From: Candidula unifasciata
Lineage: Eukaryota; Mollusca; Gastropoda; Stylommatophora; Geomitridae
Reading direction: 5' to 3'
Assembly (NCBI GenBank): GCA_905116865.2
Contig: CAJHNH020002062.1
Span: 50,001 to 114,000 of the forward strand
Length of the DNA stretch: 64,000 bases
Shown here piece by piece: positions 55,270-64,000 of the stretch. Position 1 is the first letter of the stretch. Each line of letters opens with the position of its first letter. Below the pieces are notes generated by a model. It saw only the letters and a list, made by a program, of their open reading frames with translations, had not been told where the DNA came from and ran no database searches. The position numbers and the translations under genes are program-made.

Positions 55270-58200
55270 GTAAGTTAATTCCAATTTGTTTCTTCATTAA
55301 TTTATTCACTAACTCATACCAACCTACTCACACACAAACTCACTCACACTCAAACTCACTCACACACAAACTCACTCATACTCATGCATGTTCTTTTATT
55401 CATTTAGGTCCCTTACCCATATCAACACACACCCACTCTCTCATACCACACTCACTGTCAGATTTCTGAGTCTGTGTGTATCAGTCTGTTTGTGCCTCCC
55501 TGTCTACATCTATGTCTACCTGTCTCAGTCTACCTGTCTCTGCCTGCCTGTCTCTGTCTGCCTGTCTCTGTCTGCATCTCTGTCTACCTGTCTCTGTCTG
55601 CATCTTTGTCTACCTGTCTCTGTCTGCATCTTTGTCTACCTGTCTCTGTCTGTATTTTTGTCTGCCTGTCTCTGTCTGCAGCTCCTCTACCTGTCTCTGT
55701 ATGCATCTCTGTGTGCCTGTCTCTGTGTGCCTGTCTCTGTCTGCCTGTCTCTGTCTACCTGTCTCTGTGTGCCTGTCTCTGTCTGCCTGTCTCTGTCTGC
55801 CTGTCTCTGTCTACCTGTCTCTGTATGCATCTCTGCGTGCCTGTCTCTGTCTGCCTGTCTCTGTGTGCCTGTCTCTGTCTGTATCGCTGTCTATCTGTCT
55901 CTGTATGCATCTCTGCGTGCCTGTCTCTGTCTGCCTGTCTCTGTCTGCCTGCTCTGTCTGCCTGTCTCTCTCTGTCTGCATCTCTGTCTGCCTGTCTCTG
56001 CCTGCTTGTCTCTGTCTGCCTGTCTCTGTCTATCTGTCTCCCATGCAGTCCTATTTCTTTCCAAGGTTGCCATTGATATTTTCCTGTTTCTCTTCATACC
56101 TTTAGTGTTAAGGAAAGTAACCCGCTGTCTGCCTGTCTCTGTCTGCCTGTCTCTGTCTGTCTCTGTCTGCCTGTCTCTGTCTGCCTGTCTCTGTCCGCCT
56201 GTCTCTATCTGCCTGTCTCTGTGCCTGTCTCTGTCTGTCTCTGTCCACCTGTCTCTGTCTGCCTGTCTCTGTCTGCCTGTCTCTGTCTGCCTGTCTATGT
56301 TTGCCTGTTTCTGTTTGCCTGTTTCTGTTTGCATCTATGTCTGCCTGTCTTTGTCTGCCTGTCTCTGTGCCTGTCTTTGTCTCTGTCTGCCTGTCTGTCT
56401 CTATCTGCCTGTCTCTGTGCCTGTCTCTGTCTGCCTGTCTCTGTCTGCCTGTCTCTGTCTGCCTGTCTCTGCCTGGTATTATTTTGGCCCATTTTCTTTC
56501 AGTGATTAATGATTACTGAGGATTATAATCACCGCACTCTGGACAGATCTTTAGGTGCTCTGATCTTCTCCTCAGAAGCTCCACAAGCGTAAAATGACTG
56601 ATGATGCCTGTTCTGTGTTGGTTAATCAGCTGTGTTGTTCCCTTGGTGAAATGTTCATTTCTTGCAGCTCCAGATTGCACTACCATGTTGATCAGCCTAG
56701 ACAGGAATACAAAGTCATGCTCATTGCCGTATTCATCTTTCTGGCAAGTGCTAGGCATGGTGTTATTAACATCGCCTCTGCTCGGTACCGGACCAGTATT
56801 AACAATCACAGAGTCTGAAAAAAACAAATGAACATGTCACCAAGGGGACAAGACCTTGTCTTTTAGAGTTTTATAAGGAGTCATGAGTTACAGTCATAAT
56901 TAACATCTGCATCAGGTGTCTCTTTCTTATTAACAAACAACACTTTTGTAAGATGTCTAAGCCGCTTCCAATTTTTATAGGTGAACATCAAGATGAATTT
57001 ATGGAAGCTGATTCTGCAGGAGACAGTGAAAGTGAGGCTCTGTTTCGATGGATCCTGGAGGATGATGGAGACACATCAGTTGTTCAGTTTGTGAAAACTC
57101 TGAGAGAGCTGACTTCTGACTCTGGTAACACATTCACATCTTCTGTTCGGTAGCTGTTTCTCATGTCTGTACAGAAAATGTTGCAGGTATTTTAAACTAA
57201 ATAAATAAATAAATTATGTGCCATCTTCACAAATAGGTTAGATACTGTGTACCATTGTTGTCTTTGGGAATTTTACATGGTAGGGTACAGTTACTTCCAC
57301 AGTGTGATTCTCATACCACTGTCCAAAAACTATGAGAATGGTGTTTTCTAAACCACAGGAATCAAACCCTTCTACTCGAGGATCATAAAATTGTTTTAGA
57401 GTAAGATAATTTGTGATACAAACTGTTGTCTAAAATATTTGTTGTGCATGCCAGATTGTTCTCACTAAACTGTTGTCTAAGATATTTGTTGTGCATGCCA
57501 GATTGTTCTCACTAAACTGTTGTCTAAGATATTTGTTGTGCATGCCAGATTGTTCTCACTAAACTGTTGTCTAAAATATTTGTTGTGCAAGCCAGATTGT
57601 TCTCACTAAACTGTTATCTAAAATATTTGTTGTGCATGCCAGATTGTTCTCACTAAACTGTTGTCTAAAATATTTGTTGTTCATGCCAGATTGTTCTCAC
57701 TAAACTGTTGTCTAAAATATTTGTTGTGCATGCCAGATTTTTCTCACTAAACTGTTGTCTAAAATATTTGTTGTGCATGCCAGATTGTTCTCACTAAACT
57801 GTTGTCTAAAATATTTGTTGTGCATGCCAGATTGTTCTCACTAAACTGTTGTCTAAAATATTTGTTGTGCATGCCAGATTGTTCTCACTAAACTGTTTTC
57901 AAGCATACAGGATAAATCAAGGAAAAACATCCTCACCTTCACATTTTTGGCTCAGGGAAATTTCTTATTTTCTCTTCCTTTTTCCTCCTCCTCCTCCTCT
58001 TCTTCCTCCTCCTCTAGTTAACTCATCAAAGTTTTGGGGTGAAATGTAAGTATCATCTGTGTGCTCCTTCTAATATGTTATATAAGTTAATAGGTGAACA
58101 CACAAAAAGAAGACAGTTATAAGTTTATCATTTGTTCAAGGCTATTCCTGATGCCTTCATTCCATTTTTTCTGTAGTCTTCCAGTTTGCTGTGTGTTCAA

Positions 58201-61200
58201 TATATTTCTTCAACATGGCTGTCTGTGGCAGTCATTGCCAGGACATTCTCAGATGGTCAGACCATCATGTGTGTTGCTCTTTAGTGACCTGTATGACTGG
58301 AGTATGTGGGGGCATTATAAGAATGACCTGTATGACTGGAGTATGTGGGGGCATTATAAGGATGACCTGTATAACTGGAGTATGTAGGAGCATTATAAGA
58401 ATGACCTGTATGACTGGAGTATGTAGGGGCATTATAAGAATGACCTGTATGACTGGAGTATGTGGGGGCATTATAAGGATGACCTGTATAACTGGAGTAT
58501 GTAGGAGCATTATAAGAATGACCTGTATGACTGGAGTATGTAGGGGCAATATAAGAATGACCTGTATGACTGGAGTATGTAGGGGCATTATAAGAATGAC
58601 CTGTATAACTGGAGTATGTGGGGGCATTATAAGAATTGATAATAAATAAAGAAAAAAAATGTGACACACAGTGGCTAGAAACAGCTTCTAAAAGCCTCCA
58701 CGAAATGTGAATTTCAGATTTATAGTTTTAAAACCAAGTTAAATTTTTTTTTTGGCAGGATATATGGATTCTCTTGTTAATTATGGAAAAGATGATGAGA
58801 AACACCTGATCAAGTATTTTGTAAGTTTACTAGACGGAAGCTTAATCAACGAGCTGTCACTGTCTGATGTACACACAGTGCTTGATATCATGTTGGACAA
58901 GAAAATGATTACAAAGGTATTTACTCAATTTATTTTGTGATCCACTTGATTCTCAGACTTCTATTGTGTGTAAAACATTTAAGCTCCGGGAGGGGGGGGG
59001 GGGGGGGGGGGGGGGTCTCAAATGTTGCTAACAATAAAGTGAGGATATTTAAATTTTGTTTAACATTTTCAGTTTACAATCTTACAACTTTCACCATAGT
59101 CTAGTTTTTAGTTGTTAATTGTTGTTGTTTGCTTTCTTTGACAAATCAGTATCTTATGTTTTAAAATGCTTGCATTTCAGCCACAACATTATATTTTGAT
59201 GCAAAAATGCAAATGTAGGAATTATCAGATAAAATGCCTGTACTTATCTGGTTAAAAAGTCGCAGTTGTTTCATGAAAAACATAGGAATCTGTCGAGTTT
59301 CTTTTTCTTCGTCTTCTGCATTAATCTGAAGTTGTAAATACGGTGGGCCCGTTTATATTTTCTTCTTCTTCTTCTTCAGCATTCCGAACCATTGAGGTTT
59401 ATTGCTGTAGATATCACCCGCCTCTACTCATCTCTCTGGTTGGTCTTCTGGTTCTAGTTGGTGACACCAAGTAATTGTAGATCTGTCTGGACATTATCTC
59501 TCTATTGTCATCTTGGTCTGCCTCGTTGTCTATGACCATTCAGCCTGTTTACATCATGGCTGTGATATTTGCACCTTTTGGCCGACACATCTGACTTCTG
59601 CAGACTTTTGTTGTCCGGGTTAGCCTTCCTGGTTTGCAGAGTTTAATTACGTTGGAGATTATCAACAACTGAAAGCCTTATTCTCTGGTAGGTTGGTTGA
59701 CTGAATCCTCTTAAGTACAAAGTTTACTTCCTACTTACTATGCCTATATGCTTGAGGAAAAAATAATTTGTTTCCAATCCGTGTGGTGCTTGATATGGCA
59801 AAAATATTTCAGCTTTCGAGACAAGGTGCTTCCTTGATATTCAGATCTTTCATGATGTTATTGTTTTCTTTCTTCTTTGTCCGTTGTGTTCTGAGAATCT
59901 TACTATATCATATCAGCTTAAAAGACTGTATTTTCTTCCTTGATGTATTGACATTCAATCGTAGCCTTGATCAGATCTTGCACTTATCAGAGTAGGTTGG
60001 AAAGAACTTGTTTTCATGATCTGGTTCCAAAGTACCATATCTGCAGTAAATGTGTTGCAGAATCTCCAGGGTCTTCCCCATGTGGGTTCTGGAGTCCAGT
60101 TTTAAGGGGAAAACAACCCCCCCCCCCCCCCCCAACTGATATGTCATACAAGGTGACTAACTAAAAATATTTCCTTTGAAGTCGGATTGTATCACGTCTG
60201 AGAGGCAAGAAACCAACAGTCTGCATACAGATAAGCCAGATCTATGAAATGGATATGCTTGCAAATCCCAAGTTCTAGATCAAAATGAGAGTCAAAATGG
60301 ATGAGCAACCACAGCTTTTCACCTAAGTTTACAGTTAGTGAATGCTTAGAAGAAGAAGATCTGCAGGATCAGAAATTAGAAAAGTGTACAAGCCTAGTCT
60401 GCAACTAGCGTCTGCTGAGAGCCAGATTTCATTATAACCAGTTCAGCTTTCAGAACAGCAATATTTTGTCTGGCAAGTGTTAGGTCTAGTTTGGTCTTGT
60501 TTACAACAAAGCTTTTAGGTATTTCATTGCCAGCTGACTTTGTCACTAGGTGCAATGGAGGAAGATCTCGTAAAGTTAAAGAAAAATTAACTTTTTTGCA
60601 TTGGGTTGATCTAGGTCATCATAACTCTAGCCATTTGCCAAGAGCATGACACAAAGCACAGACTCTGTAGCTCTAGCAACAATCCCATTGAATATCTTTA
60701 CAAATTGCACTCCAGATGATGCAGGTCATAAAACGAAGACATTACCTTCAGAGCATAAGGCAAATTGTTTGACCACTTTTCTACAGAGACTTCTAAGGAA
60801 GATCTCATATCAGAGGATGTAGGCATAATGGGGGTGGGAAAAGGGGCAGGTGAAGGACAAGCAGGCGGTATTGAAAAACTGACAAAGAAGACCAAAGAGA
60901 TACAAAAGGTTACACAAAAGGTTACACACTGAAAGAAAACTACAAACATATAGACCAACATATAAATGTGTTGTTTATTGTGCCAAGGATGTTATAAAGT
61001 AAATGTAATTTAAGTGCTAAAAATCCTAACTTTTTTTCTGTGGAAATTTGTTCTGTTAAATTTTTTGATCATCCATTCAATCAACAGCAAGTTCACAGAA
61101 ATGCTAGAGAAGCAAAGGATCCCCATGCATGTTGCCAGGTGTTGTTTCAAGGCATATTGAAAACAAGAGGAAAGGCAAACTGGCCATTTGTTTTCTTTGA

Positions 61201-63322
61201 AGCTATAAGCTCAATAAAGCCAGATTTGGTCCAGCCGAAAACAGAGAACATGGAGCAGCAGGATCAATGTAGGTTATTGTTTGCTGTTTTTGTGAGTAGG
61301 GGGGTTACTTACTTAGTCAGTCCTCTTCTACCTTGGGGTGTAGAGGTTTGCCAGAGAGATCGCCAAACTTCTTTACCAGCAGTTTTCTTTTTGGCTTTGT
61401 TCCATTCCAGTGCTCTGTCAGTCAGGGACTGTTGTATGTTGTCTTCCCAGTGAATCCTTGTGGTCTAATTCCCTGGTTCTTAGCCTTCCATGCCTGCCGT
61501 GGTGGTCGATTCTCTCCCATTCTGCATACATGTCCAAACCGTCGTAACTAACTGATCCACTTGAGTTTGTAAGGCCTTGGTTTTAAGGTCGTGACTTATT
61601 GTCTGATTGTGAACTTTCTCCCGTCTTGTCACTTAGACCACCTTTCTCAGATACCTCATTTCTGAGGCCTGAAGTTGGCTTCTGTGAGCTTTTGTCATTG
61701 TCCATGACTCGTACCCATATGTCAGGACTGGCACATAGATAGAATGGTATACAGCCATTTACCCCCCCCCCCCCCCCAACCCGCTAATTTCTCTTTAGCT
61801 TAGAAATCCCCTTTTATTACCTGGACAAGTCTCACAGCTGCTGCTTTTCGAGCAGCCAATTCGATGCCTCCATTCTGGTCAATTACGATTGCCTCTCTGG
61901 CAGATACACTCCGACTTCAAAGGAAGCTCCCCAATTAGTCTACTCTTACGACATGCTTTTGGGGAGGCAGTGGGTCTATTCTTGTTTTCCCCACAATGGG
62001 ACCCCGGAAGCCACATCATATTCCAATACCCTACTGAGTACTTCCTTGTTTTTTCCTTAGAGGTCTTGATGACATCATTAATCAGATGGATGAAGAGGAG
62101 AAGGGAGTTACTGTTTTCAGTTTTTATTTTGAATTAGGCAGTTAAAAAAAAAAAAAAGATATGTCTGTCAACTGTGCGTCACTGACAATGGATCAGAACG
62201 TAATGCCTTTATTTGTGCACAGTTGATATCATTAGGTTTCTATTTACACATGTTATTGTTACAGTTGATGTGAGACATTTCTGTATCATTCTATACACAT
62301 GTGTTGAAATATTGGAACACTCAAGGAGAGTATAACATCATACTGGGACACTGACTGAGTTACTGAAGTAATACTGAGGCACTTGTGTAACATTAAAACA
62401 TTGACTTTTTCTTCTTCAAATGGGATTAAACTTTTGGACATTCCACAGATTTATATCTGAGGAGTCAAACATGACAAACCTCTCTGCCAGTTTATGTAAT
62501 AAACAGCGACAATGAAATATGTCAGTAAAACACATGACAGAAGCAGCAATACTGATATTCTGTCATGTTTTGCTGGATGAACATAAACATCTTTTTGAAT
62601 TGACAGTTAATCATAAATAGTGTAAAATACACCCATTCTTGTTGTAAAAGATAATCATTTGTGGCAGAAGCAGTAACACTGAGAAACACTGAGATTCTGT
62701 CATGTTTTGGCTTTTAGAGTGTACCACTTTTTCAGTTGACAGTTTATCTATAAGAGGTCACCAGTAACACAAGAACTGACAGTCATGAATAGTGGTACTA
62801 GAGAAATAAGTGGAACAAGACAGTGCCTGAAAAACATGGAAAGACAAAGAGCAAATGGTTGACTGGCTAGTAAAAATGCAGCCAGACCAAACTGTATGTG
62901 AGACCTTATGCAGCAGCAAATCTGGGCAAAAGGCAATAGAAAGAGGAAGGAAGAGATGAGTAGACAGTGTAGCCAAAATCTGCAGAAAGATTTAAAAAAT
63001 ATATATCCATCTTTCAAGCCACTTGAGAAGCACAAGAGAAACAAACAGCCCAGTAACAGTGTGACAACAACAGAAGAATTTTGTCATAAACAATTTAAAT
63101 CACACTCATACCTTACTGATCAAAATTTAGTGTAAGAAGATTGTTTCTTTCTTTGCTTCCATTTTTTAATGATTTCATTTATATCCTGTCCAGCTATTTC
63201 AAAGCAGGTCAACAGCTGCATCAAGAATGGAAGCATCATGGCTGACATGAACAAATTTTGTAATGAAATTCTGCGTCGCTTGGATGAATTATCAGTTTTT
63301 TCAGATGGTTTTATTAATGAAA
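55161..63322 (+). CDS. Tandem-CARD protein, N-terminal part; RIG-I-like receptor candidate
   Basis: Five exons join in consistent phase: 55161-55269, 56981-57124, 58759-58916, 61088-61268, 63194-63322, giving 240 residues so far; the gene continues beyond the window. Residues about 5-85 resemble CARD1 of RIG-I/MDA5 ([42 protein letters not shown]); residues about 95-185 resemble CARD2 ([56 protein letters not shown]). The WF in CARD1 and the K(A/E)NWP in CARD2 sit where RIG-I has them. RIG-I-like receptors are cytosolic sensors of viral RNA that signal through MAVS by CARD-CARD contacts. The linker [17 protein letters not shown]... follows. The diagnostic DExD/H helicase would be downstream of the window, so another CARD protein is not excluded. 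The start was chosen as the first in-frame ATG ([10 protein letters not shown]); the exon is open for little upstream. Introns carry four tandem arrays. Confidence 0.75.
55318..55395 (+). repeat. ACTCACACAC-type simple repeat
   Basis: Interrupted actcacacacaaactcac tract in intron 1 of the CARD gene. Confidence 0.8.
55470..56480. repeat. CTGTCTCTGTCTGC repeat, about 1 kb, in CARD gene intron 1
   Basis: 14-bp unit ctgtctctgtctgc with many 12- to 20-bp variants, interrupted by unique sequence at 56040-56125. The unit is nearly stop-free, which explains the 373-codon and 200-codon frames over it and the Q/R/T/D-rich frames on the other strand. Confidence 0.95.
56981..57124 (+). CDS. CARD gene exon 2
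   Basis: Acceptor aatttttatag, donor g|gtaaca. Encodes [35 protein letters not shown] and [13 protein letters not shown], the end of CARD1. Confidence 0.8.
57418..57895. repeat. 47-bp minisatellite, about 10 copies, in CARD gene intron 2
   Basis: Unit aaactgttgtctaaaatatt plus tgttgtgcatgcc and agattgttctcact. Copies differ by only one or two bases. Confidence 0.95.
58280..58640. repeat. 39-bp minisatellite, about 9 copies, in CARD gene intron 2
   Basis: Unit gacctgtatgactggagtat plus gtaggggcattataagaat. Variants (ggagcat, gggggcat, ataact) alternate. All frames over it are repeat artefacts. Confidence 0.95.
58759..58916 (+). CDS. CARD gene exon 3
   Basis: Acceptor tttttttttggcag, donor aag|gtattt. 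Encodes [40 protein letters not shown] and [13 protein letters not shown], the first helices of CARD2. It joins exon 2 directly in phase 1. Confidence 0.82.
58990..59015. repeat. Poly-G run
   Basis: About 25 G residues in the intron after exon 3. Similar G or C runs occur near 34131, 52135, 60118 and 61761. Confidence 0.95.
59370..59470 (+). repeat. Short interspersed fragment, family F
   Basis: agcattccgaaccattgagg and ttattgctgtagatatcacc match 2888 and 34236. Confidence 0.5.
59765..59925 (-). pseudogene. LINE C-terminal fragment
   Basis: gcttgatatggcaaaaatat, ttcagctttcgagacaaggt and ttcttctttgtccg match, base for base over long stretches, the LINE tail at 13990-14130. Confidence 0.65.
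60065..60360 (+). mobile_element. SINE family B copy
   Basis: catgtgggttctggagtcc, gaagtcggattgtatcacg, aaccaacagtctgcatacag and a gaagaagaag tail. A poly-C run at 60115-60132 interrupts it. Confidence 0.7.
60575..60800 (-). mobile_element. SINE family D copy
   Basis: aagcacagactctgtagctc, ctttacaaattgcactccag and gcaaattgtttgaccacttt match the other D copies. Confidence 0.65.
61088..61268 (+). CDS. CARD gene exon 4
   Basis: Acceptor ccattcaatcaacag, donor t|gtaggt. Encodes [40 protein letters not shown] and [20 protein letters not shown], the end of CARD2 and the start of the linker. Confidence 0.82.
61290..61760 (-). pseudogene. LINE RT C-terminal fragment
   Basis: Minus translation, with shifts: [34 protein letters not shown] and [16 protein letters not shown]. 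The (G/C)H(V/L)CRM...N(R/I).....L..A.....W..L pattern is a LINE C terminus of a different type from the 17645 family. Confidence 0.6.
61890..62015 (-). mobile_element. SINE family B fragment
   Basis: tgcctctctggcagatacac, ccgacttcaaaggaagctcc, ggcagtgggtctattcttgt and ccccacaatgggacccc. Confidence 0.7.
62016..62779. other. CARD gene intron, unassigned
   Basis: Contains gtcttgatgacatcattaat (62064) that could be a small exon by its open frame, but exons 4 and 5 already join in phase and no 5' splice site follows. There is a loose inner repeat (agaagcagtaa/cactgagattctgtcatgtttt) near 62540 and 62670. Confidence 0.4.
62780..63110 (+). pseudogene. LINE C-terminal region, decayed
   Basis: tagtaaaaatgcagccagac, atgcagcagcaaatctggg and agaggaaggaagagatgagt align with the 41270-41785 copy. 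Confidence 0.55.
63194..63322 (+). CDS. CARD gene exon 5
   Basis: Acceptor atatcctgtccag, donor a|gtaagt. Encodes [37 protein letters not shown] and DGFINE, a predicted helical linker after CARD2. Confidence 0.72.
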
Positions 63323-64000
63323 GTAAGTTAAATTTTTTTTCATGTGCAGCCCCCCCTCTCGAAATGACCCCTCCCCCCTCCCCACTCAATTTAAATACTG
63401 TAATCTGTATTTGTCCAACATATTTTTAGCAAAAAATTTTGAAGGTATAATATGGATGCAATAAATAAGCTTTTTGGGAAGTTTTTGTTTAATTCAACTT
63501 CACTTATTCCTCACATAAATTTTCCTGCCAACATTTTATAAAGTATAGTATAGAACATTACTTATCTTCTTAATTTTGTCAGTATCTGCTTTGTGTCTCT
63601 AGGCATAAAAGTTTAACAGATAAAAGTTAGTCGAATCAGGGCATGATTGAAATACTGTGATGTTGTGTGGTCTTAAGTTGTCAGTATATATCAGTCCACT
63701 TCTTCTAGGTCTCCCTCAGGGTCCTAATAGAGTAGTGATTTGCAATACAAGACTCTTAATGTCTTTTAGCCTCTCTTTGCTGAAGCTTTCCTCACCTTCA
63801 CATTAGTGGACCCTATTCTTCCCAGCAGTCTAGTGGAAGGTTGGGATCTCAACCTCCAGTGGGAAATTGGATGCAGTAACAGATGAGGTAAAGATGAAGG
63901 GGCGAGCCCACTCTTCCTCTCAAGAGATCCTAAAGTCGGGATTCTGGGGCCAGAAGGGGGATCAAAAACCACAGTTTTCAATGCAAGAGGTAAATGGTCA
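63323..64000. other. CARD gene intron, to window end
   Basis: C-rich and AT-rich sequence. No further exon is recognised before the window ends. Confidence 0.45.

Noticed and set aside
55388..56509. 373-codon Cys/Leu/Ser-rich frame
   Set aside because: Translation of the CTGTCTCTGTCTGC array inside an intron of the CARD gene; the opposite-strand Q/R/D frames are the same artefact.
56513..56827. 104-codon minus frame ending [10 protein letters not shown], possible zinc-binding protein
   Set aside because: Only one CxxC pair, no partner exon or homologous domain; it lies in the CARD gene intron and is most likely chance.
58018..58045. Small extra exon of the CARD gene between exons 2 and 3 (acceptor cctcctctag, donor gtaagt)
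   Set aside because: Including it puts exon 3 out of frame with an early stop; exons 2 and 3 join directly in phase.
58191..58669. Repetitive 130-150 codon frames on both strands
   Set aside because: 39-bp minisatellite; the unit length is a multiple of 3, so frames stay open by construction.
62062..62140. Possible CARD gene exon encoding [14 protein letters not shown]
   Set aside because: No usable 5' splice site after it, and exons 4 and 5 already join in phase.

Overview
The window is animal nuclear DNA. Its genes have GT-AG introns, phase-consistent exons and AATAAA/ATTAAA signals. The density of tRNA-derived SINEs, decayed LINEs and very large minisatellites, together with the type of proteins, suggests a lophotrochozoan, most likely a gastropod mollusc; the species assignment is an inference and not secure. 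There are no bacterial genes, CRISPR arrays or operons. Most open frames are chance frames inside stop-free tandem repeats.

Layout. 1-21.4 kb has no host gene that I can recognise. It holds a Tigger/pogo DNA transposon remnant (1592-2864), a 22-bp array (about 2.97-5.29 kb), a 29-bp array (5.87-8.65 kb) that happens to keep an 863-codon frame open, CTT and CT microsatellites, LINE 3' ends, four SINE families, two small hAT-type elements, a 32-bp array (15.7-16.3 kb), another 22-bp array (18.6-20.15 kb), and an intact 157-codon retroelement-type reading frame (20711-21184, minus). 21457-24794 (plus) is NDUFA2, a complex I subunit, in three exons. 25.6-27 kb is a decayed LINE. 27673-51506 (minus) is PLRG1/Prp46, a WD40 spliceosome protein, with 15 recognisable exons; one poorly conserved N-terminal exon is still missing from the model. 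Its introns are full of repeats, above all a 4.1-kb 37-bp array that runs right up to a 3' splice site, a piggyBac-like MITE, and a 434-bp foldback insertion in intron 1. 55161 to beyond the window end (plus) is the 5' part of a tandem-CARD gene that looks like a RIG-I-like receptor; five coding exons are joined here in consistent phase, and the helicase part would lie downstream.

The three host genes are functionally unrelated (respiration, splicing, innate immune sensing). PLRG1 and the CARD gene are divergently transcribed with about 3.65 kb between start codons. The most unusual DNA is the set of intronic and intergenic tandem arrays with nested kilobase-scale duplications, the foldback insertions, and recurrent GCCGAAAC hairpin motifs of retroelement type. 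All homology calls come from reading the translations by eye; no database search was possible.
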